Shown: piece by piece, positions 59,801 through 64,000 of the stretch | Position numbering within the stretch: position 1 is the first letter of the stretch | Layout: the number at the start of each line of letters is the position of its first letter | Assembly: GCA_029882915.1 (NCBI GenBank) | Contig: JAOUJZ010000001.1 | Coordinates: 118,035 to 182,034 of the forward strand | DNA: 64,000 nt | Direction of reading: 5' to 3' | From: Gammaproteobacteria bacterium | GTDB taxonomy: Bacteria > Pseudomonadota > Gammaproteobacteria > Nitrosococcales > Methylophagaceae | Notes under the pieces: model-generated | Database searches by the model: none | The model's input: only the letters and a program-made list of their open reading frames with translations | Told to the model about the DNA's origin: nothing | Program-made: the position numbers and the translations under genes

Positions 59801-60015
59801 ATCGCATTTTCAACGATATAGGTCACCCGCTGCTCTGATTCCAGTGGTGAATAACCCTCAGCTTCACTGTTAATTTGCACCTGAATATTAGTAATATCCG
59901 GTACCGCATCAACCGGTAACTGAGTTGCGTTATACAGCCCTAAACCAGCTATCAATAATGTAGCCGCCAACACTAGCCATCGCCGACCAACGGCAAAAGC
60001 AACTAATTGTTCCAT
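56887..60015 (-). CDS. czcA: Heavy-metal RND efflux pump, CzcA family (HME-RND)
   Basis: 'QLPVDAVPDITNIQVQINSEAEGYSPLESEQRVTY', 'GAIDFGLIVDGAVIVVEN', 'LDEHDMAVHALRIPGTGLEQAI'. Confidence 0.95.
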   Translation of the reverse strand: MEQLVAFAVGRRWLVLAATLLIAGLGLYNATQLPVDAVPDITNIQVQINSEAEGYSPLESEQRVTYIVENAMSGIPHLDYTRSLSRYGLSQVTVIFEEGTNIYWARQQISERLQSIRNDLPPGVEPQLGPIASGLGEIFTYAIKAEPDARKADGSEYNAEDLRTIQDWIIRPQVVKVPGITEINSVGGFAREYQVAPNPGKLLAYKVTMDDLIQALERNNQNAGAGYIERNGEQWLIRSPGQLDNLNDIGQLVIAKRDDAPVRIKDVAEVRYGKELRTGAATMNGKETVLGTAFMLLGENSRTVAKAMADKLVEVNRSLPEGVIAEALYDRTKLVDKTIITVKNNLLEGALLVIVVLFAFLGNMRAAFIAALVIPLSMLFAITGMASNNISGNLMSLGAIDFGLIVDGAVIVVENTLRRLGLSQKRLGRLLTLEERLNEVVISTREVFRPAVFGVFIIMLVYLPIFALSGVEGKMFHPMAFTVVAALLGALIFSVTFVPAAIAILVRGKVKENENWLMVIAHKLYQPLLNLSLKIPLVMVAAATVFVVYSANQINRLGTEFLPQLDEHDMAVHALRIPGTGLEQAIDMQKQLENEIRQFAEVETVFAKIGTPEIATDPMPPNVADTFVMLKARDQWPEPEKPKDVLVDEIRMAIEEVPGNKYEITQPIEMRFNELIAGVRSDVAIRIYGDDLDTLATLGAQAETLLSQVDGSKDVRVEQMKGLPMISVEPQRDHLALLGLTVDDVQHALKIATSGRQTGLIYEGDRRFKLVVRMDEAYRRDAKALAQIPVALPVNANPDLSYVPLGEVADIKEIQGPNQINRESGKRNVVVTANVEGRDLGSFIAETQKLMQLQLDLPSGYWLGYGGTFEQLQSASERLSILVPLTLLLILVLLYSAFNSLRDTLVVFTGVPLALTGGVMALMLRDMSLSISAIVGFIALSGVAVLNGVVMLSFIRELREKGEILLIAIQQGASQRLRPVLMTALVASLGFVPMAINTGTGAEVQQPLATVVIGGIISSTLLTLLVLPALYRMAYYFSDRKA

Positions 60016-60026
60016 TGCAATTCCCC

Positions 60027-61265
60027 TTAGTGATCGTGGCTTGCGCCATCTTTGAGTACATCAGCTTTCAATAAAAAGCTGTTTTCAGTGACATACTCTG
60101 TGTCAGGCTTCAAACCACCTAATACTTCAATATATTCACCGTCAGTTTCGCCCATTTCCAACATACGCACTTCAAAGGTATTGTCATAGCGGGCAAACAC
60201 CACTGGCATTTCTCTAAAGCTCTGCAAGGCACTGCTTTTCACTGCTAAAGGCACTTCACGTGTACCCACTTCAACCTCGCCTTTAACATGCATGCCAGGA
60301 CGCCAGTGACTCTCTTTGTTATCAATCAATGCACGGGCCCGTGCAATATGGCCGCCGGTCATCATTGGGGAAATATAGCTAATTTTTCCTTTGGCCATTT
60401 CATGCTGATGCAAGTCTTTAATGGTAACAGGCTGCCCAACTTGCAACTTCTCGATACTTTCTGGAAACGCTGACATTTCCACCCACACTTTTGATAGATC
60501 AGCAATTTCAATCAAAGCATTATCATCGGCTCGAGCGCCAGGGTTTACCATCCGCTGTGTTACTTCACCTGACGCCGGACTTTTCACGGTATAACGTTGC
60601 AAAGTCTTTGTATTCATAATCGTTGCAATTATTTGGCCTTCTTTAACCTTATCACCAATATTAACGCTCACTTTCTCTACCATACCTTGATAGCTGGCAT
60701 AGACATAAGAGCGTTGGTTTTGTGGTATTTCAATAACGCCAAATAAAGTATCGATAAAGCGTAATGTTTGAGGGCCTGCCTTATCCGTTTTAATCTCAGC
60801 CAATTTCAATAAACGATCACTGATCTCAGCGCGGCCTTCATGACTCTCAAAATGCCAGTGAAATTCTTTACCTTCAAACTCTGCGATGACTTCTACACCA
60901 AAAGAATGTGGCTCTGTAACCACCTGATCACTGACCAGATAATCTTTTTCGGGTTCAAATTGTAATCTGTCCTGATCACCACCTAACCTGGATAAGGTAA
61001 CGACCAGATCATCGATTTTTTCAGGTGAAACTGGCTGATTGTTGTGGTAAACATACAAGCGCATTTCAGGTGGAATACCTGATTCAAAAATGGTGATTTC
61101 AATAGCAAATTTACCCTCTTCCAATAGCTTTCCTCCATGAGGACCTTCTTTTTCTATAGCCATTTCATTTCCATCATGTCCATGGTCTGTTGCAGCCATC
61201 ACAGCAGGATTAAATTCCAGCGAACTCGCTAGTGCTAATACAGTTAATAAATAATGAGATTTCAT
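60027..61265 (-). CDS. czcB: RND periplasmic adaptor subunit, CzcB family
   Basis: Signal peptide, 'YVYASYQGMVEKVSVNIGDKVKEGQIIATIMN', operon with czcA/czcC. Confidence 0.92.
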   Translation of the reverse strand: MKSHYLLTVLALASSLEFNPAVMAATDHGHDGNEMAIEKEGPHGGKLLEEGKFAIEITIFESGIPPEMRLYVYHNNQPVSPEKIDDLVVTLSRLGGDQDRLQFEPEKDYLVSDQVVTEPHSFGVEVIAEFEGKEFHWHFESHEGRAEISDRLLKLAEIKTDKAGPQTLRFIDTLFGVIEIPQNQRSYVYASYQGMVEKVSVNIGDKVKEGQIIATIMNTKTLQRYTVKSPASGEVTQRMVNPGARADDNALIEIADLSKVWVEMSAFPESIEKLQVGQPVTIKDLHQHEMAKGKISYISPMMTGGHIARARALIDNKESHWRPGMHVKGEVEVGTREVPLAVKSSALQSFREMPVVFARYDNTFEVRMLEMGETDGEYIEVLGGLKPDTEYVTENSFLLKADVLKDGASHDH

Positions 61266-61279
61266 AATATTTCTATTCC

Positions 61280-62581
61280 TTACATGTTACCGGGCGTATT
61301 TGATTGTTGTGTCATCGGTTGACCGGTAACGCGTTCTAATTCAAGCAATTGCAGATAAATACGGGTTTGAATATCAATTAACTGATGCTCTAGCTCAAAT
61401 AGTTCACTCTGGGCATCCACCCACTGCAAAACAGAATATTGGCCTTGTTGATAGCCTTTCTCAGTATCGTTTAACAACGCTCTAGCATTAGGTAATAGCT
61501 GTTCTATCACTGTTGTGACACGCCGACTATTGGCTAACATTCGTTGTTGGATTTCTGATAACTCCAGTTTCAATTCAGCCAGACTCAGCTCACCCTGAGC
61601 ATTGGCCAGTTCTTTTTTGGCATAAGCGGCAGTAATACGACCTCGGTTGGGATTATCAAACGTCAATGGCATTGATATATTAAAAACCAGAGCCTGATTA
61701 TCACTTTTTTCAAAACGACGAATCCCCACGCCGAAATTAATATTGTTATAACCATTGGCTTTAGCTAGCTGTAAATGACTGTCAGCCAAACGTTGATAAG
61801 CCTGATGCTGAAAATATTTCGGTGCAGTTTCAACTGCCGAATTTAATGTGTCACTATCTGGCAAGGTTGGCCACTGTGATAAATCACCTTTGACCATGCC
61901 AAATTGTGCATCACTCATCCACATTGCAGCCAAGCGTGTTTTAGCCAATGACAATTCGTCAGTTAACTGTTGCTGTGTCGCTTGTGAATGCGCTAGGCGT
62001 AAAGCCATTTTTGATACATCGGCCTGACCAACTGCACCGGCCTGAGCACGGTGTTTAATTACTTTTAACGCCTGCTGTTCCTGTTCAATACGCCGAGCAA
62101 CAACTGATTGCAGACTTTGTAAGCGTAAGGCCTGATAGTAACGACGACTGGTTTCAGCCAGGACATCAAGGCGTATTAATTGGTAATCAGCCATCTTGGC
62201 TTGTGTTCTAGCATCAACAACTGTGACTCGGCTTTTCAGTTTATCGCCCATTTCAATGGTCTGACTTAATGTCAGTGTGTATTCAGCATCACCCAAACCG
62301 CTATGATAGGCAGTGCCTAATATATTTTCGATTTCAACACTGATTTTAGGACTGGGTTTGATGCCTGCCTGAATTTTGTCAGCCTCTCCAATTCGCAATT
62401 CATAAGGATAGGTTTTTAACTGACTATTATTAAGTAATGTCTGCTCAAATGCCCAGGCTAAATCAATAGACTCCTGAGCGAATGCAACTTGCCAAGGCAA
62501 TACAGATATACCGAGCAAACTGATTGCAAATAAGCGAATAGACAAATGCGTTATAACTTTCGTTCTAACGTGTTTATTCAT
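61280..62581 (-). CDS. czcC: TolC-family outer membrane factor, CzcC family (ORF open to 62605; likely start MNKHVRTK at 62581)
   Basis: 'ISVEIENILGTAYHSGLGDAEYTLTLSQTIEMGDKLKSRV', paired helical OEP repeats. Confidence 0.92.
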   Translation of the reverse strand: MNKHVRTKVITHLSIRLFAISLLGISVLPWQVAFAQESIDLAWAFEQTLLNNSQLKTYPYELRIGEADKIQAGIKPSPKISVEIENILGTAYHSGLGDAEYTLTLSQTIEMGDKLKSRVTVVDARTQAKMADYQLIRLDVLAETSRRYYQALRLQSLQSVVARRIEQEQQALKVIKHRAQAGAVGQADVSKMALRLAHSQATQQQLTDELSLAKTRLAAMWMSDAQFGMVKGDLSQWPTLPDSDTLNSAVETAPKYFQHQAYQRLADSHLQLAKANGYNNINFGVGIRRFEKSDNQALVFNISMPLTFDNPNRGRITAAYAKKELANAQGELSLAELKLELSEIQQRMLANSRRVTTVIEQLLPNARALLNDTEKGYQQGQYSVLQWVDAQSELFELEHQLIDIQTRIYLQLLELERVTGQPMTQQSNTPGNM

Positions 62582-62594
62582 GACGAACTCCCAT

Positions 62595-62621
62595 AGTTCA
62601 TGCATACATATGCATTGAACT
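62595..62621 (-). other. Inverted repeat in the czcC leader overlapping the alternative ATG
   Basis: AGTTCA-TGCATA-ca-TATGCA-t-TGAACT. Confidence 0.5.
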
Positions 62622-62657
62622 TAAATAGAAAAATAAATTGAGTTAACTTGTAGGGAG

Positions 62658-62993
62658 TTATGCTATAGGTGGTGGAACTGGAGGGGAAACCGCATTATTT
62701 TCGAAGGGTATCCGAAAATGAGATCGTTTTTGAACTATAGTTTGTTCAAATTTAAAAGAATCGACACTAAATAAATAGAAAACAAGATGAATATGTGCTT
62801 CTTCTTCATGATCATAAGACAAGAAACTATCACCATTATCGGCATCATCCAACGCAGATAATAATGTATATAAATGGACATGTGCTGATTCATAGCCATG
62901 CTTGTCAACACCTTCGGCCATATGTGCAGAAGCCCACGCACAATTTATTAATACGTGAGTTACAATCAATGTAAAGGTTAAAAGCCGTTTCAT
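62658..62993 (-). CDS. Small secreted His/acidic-rich protein heading the czc operon (CzcI-like position)
   Basis: Signal peptide, 'SAHMAEGVDKHGYESAHVHLYTLLSALDDADNGD', 'DHEEEAHIHLVFYLF', C-terminal PPVPPP. Confidence 0.6.
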   Translation of the reverse strand: MKRLLTFTLIVTHVLINCAWASAHMAEGVDKHGYESAHVHLYTLLSALDDADNGDSFLSYDHEEEAHIHLVFYLFSVDSFKFEQTIVQKRSHFRIPFENNAVSPPVPPPIA

Positions 62994-63133
62994 GGTAGTG
63001 TCAAAACTTATCTTATTTCTTACTCTTTAAATTATTACGCCGAAAATTTATTCGTAGCTATGGCATCAACAGCAGTAATAAAGTTTCATATATTAACAAT
63101 AATCGGTATTTACACAATTGATAGCACTAAATA

Positions 63134-63155
63134 ATGGTACAACTAAAAGTACCAT
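63134..63155. repeat. Inverted repeat upstream of the integrase
   Basis: ATGGTAC-aactaaaa-GTACCAT. Confidence 0.45.
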
Positions 63156-63303
63156 CTAGATTATACCTACACCATTGAAGAATACACCAATACGTTTAAA
63201 GAAAAGTTTCGATTTGGTATGAATGGTCATTCAGGGTCGAATAGCGATCAACATCACTGGCCTACATATACTTTATAGCCTATCCGAAAAGGAGGGCTAC
63301 ATC

Positions 63304-63930
63304 ATGCTTTATTTACCATTATTGAGAAAACCACAGGAACCTTGGAATAAAGGTAAGCTCATAGGTCAAAAACCACCACTTAAGTTACGTGAAATATGGG
63401 CGATTCGCATTCAACTTCAATTGGAACACAGAATCAAAGAAGTGGCTTTATTCAACCTAGCTATCGACAGCAAACTAAGAAGCTGTGATTTAGTAACTCT
63501 GAAAGTTAGAGATGTAACCAATGGCAACACAATATTACGCCGAGCCATGATTTTACAGCAAAAGACAAAACAGCCTGTTCAATTTGAGATCACTGAGCAG
63601 ACGCGTGACTCGTTATCAAAGTGGATTGTATTCCGAGGACTTGCACCCAGTGACTACCTATTTCCAAGTCGCATACATAGTTCTGATCATATCTCGACTC
63701 GCCAATACGCTAGAATCGTACACAAGTGGGTAAACATGATTGGGCTTGACACCACACTTTATGGAACTCACACCATGAGAAGAACTAAAGTAACGCTAAT
63801 TTATCATCGAACTAAGAATCTACGAGCTATACAACTATTGCTAGGTCACACAAAACTTGAAAGCACTGTGCGTTATCTCGGCATCGAAGTTGATGATGCT
63901 TTAGAAATGGCAGAACAAACAGAGGTCTAA
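63304..63930 (+). CDS. Tyrosine recombinase/integrase, short form (ORF open from 63223; likely start 63304 after AAGGAGGG)
   Basis: Catalytic motifs 'NLAIDSKLRSCDLVTLKVRDV', 'GTHTMRRTKVTLIYHRTKNLRAIQLLLGHTKLESTVRYLGIEVDDAL' (H-x-x-R, L-L-G-H, Tyr). Confidence 0.88.
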   Translation: MLYLPLLRKPQEPWNKGKLIGQKPPLKLREIWAIRIQLQLEHRIKEVALFNLAIDSKLRSCDLVTLKVRDVTNGNTILRRAMILQQKTKQPVQFEITEQTRDSLSKWIVFRGLAPSDYLFPSRIHSSDHISTRQYARIVHKWVNMIGLDTTLYGTHTMRRTKVTLIYHRTKNLRAIQLLLGHTKLESTVRYLGIEVDDALEMAEQTEV

Positions 63931-63942
63931 GTCGGCAGAAAA

Positions 63943-63970
63943 TTAGCGATCACTTTGCAGTGGTCGCTAA
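63943..63970 (+). other. Hairpin just after the integrase stop codon
   Basis: TTAGCGATCAC-tttgca-GTGGTCGCTAA, 11-bp stem with one G-T pair, no T tract. Confidence 0.6.
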
Positions 63971-63971
63971 C

Positions 63972-63989
63972 GTGCCAATAGCAGTCATT
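63972..63989 (+). repeat. Copy 2 of the 18-bp direct repeat flanking the czc-integrase segment
   Basis: GTGCCAATAGCAGTCATT, 2 mismatches to 56767-56784. Confidence 0.6.
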
Positions 63990-64000
63990 GGTTTAACGCT

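Overview
This 64 kb window looks like the chromosome of a gammaproteobacterium. Gene content and AT-leaning composition resemble a marine denitrifying methylotroph such as Methylophaga, but that is inference and no database search was possible. Most of it is housekeeping: ahpCF, bioA, a short isc-like locus with cysE and trmJ, queA, tRNA-Leu(CAA), ppsA, rlmD, cysM-acpS-pdxJ-recO-era-rnc-DUF4845-lepB-lepA, degP/mucD-rseCBA-rpoE, nadB, ygfZ and glcDEF. The accessory parts are a complete respiratory nitrate reductase block (narXL-narK-narK-narGHJI plus a porin and a NIT-like protein) and a CzcCBA heavy-metal efflux cluster next to a tyrosine recombinase. The most interesting signal lies in the gap between narX and ppsA. 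Two tandem 34-codon ORFs there were missed by the ORF track (it lists nothing under 60 aa). They encode paralogous single-pass membrane microproteins (20/34 identical, no gaps). Each has its own RBS and rho-independent terminator, and the second sits behind a perfect FNR box (TTGATCCAGATCAA) at class II spacing. Other points: an 18-bp near-identical direct repeat bracketing the czc-integrase segment, a decayed ygfX with sdhE missing, a GlcE lacking about 150 residues, an orphan NIT-like protein in the nar operon, and several palindromes or hairpins in promoter and intercistronic positions.
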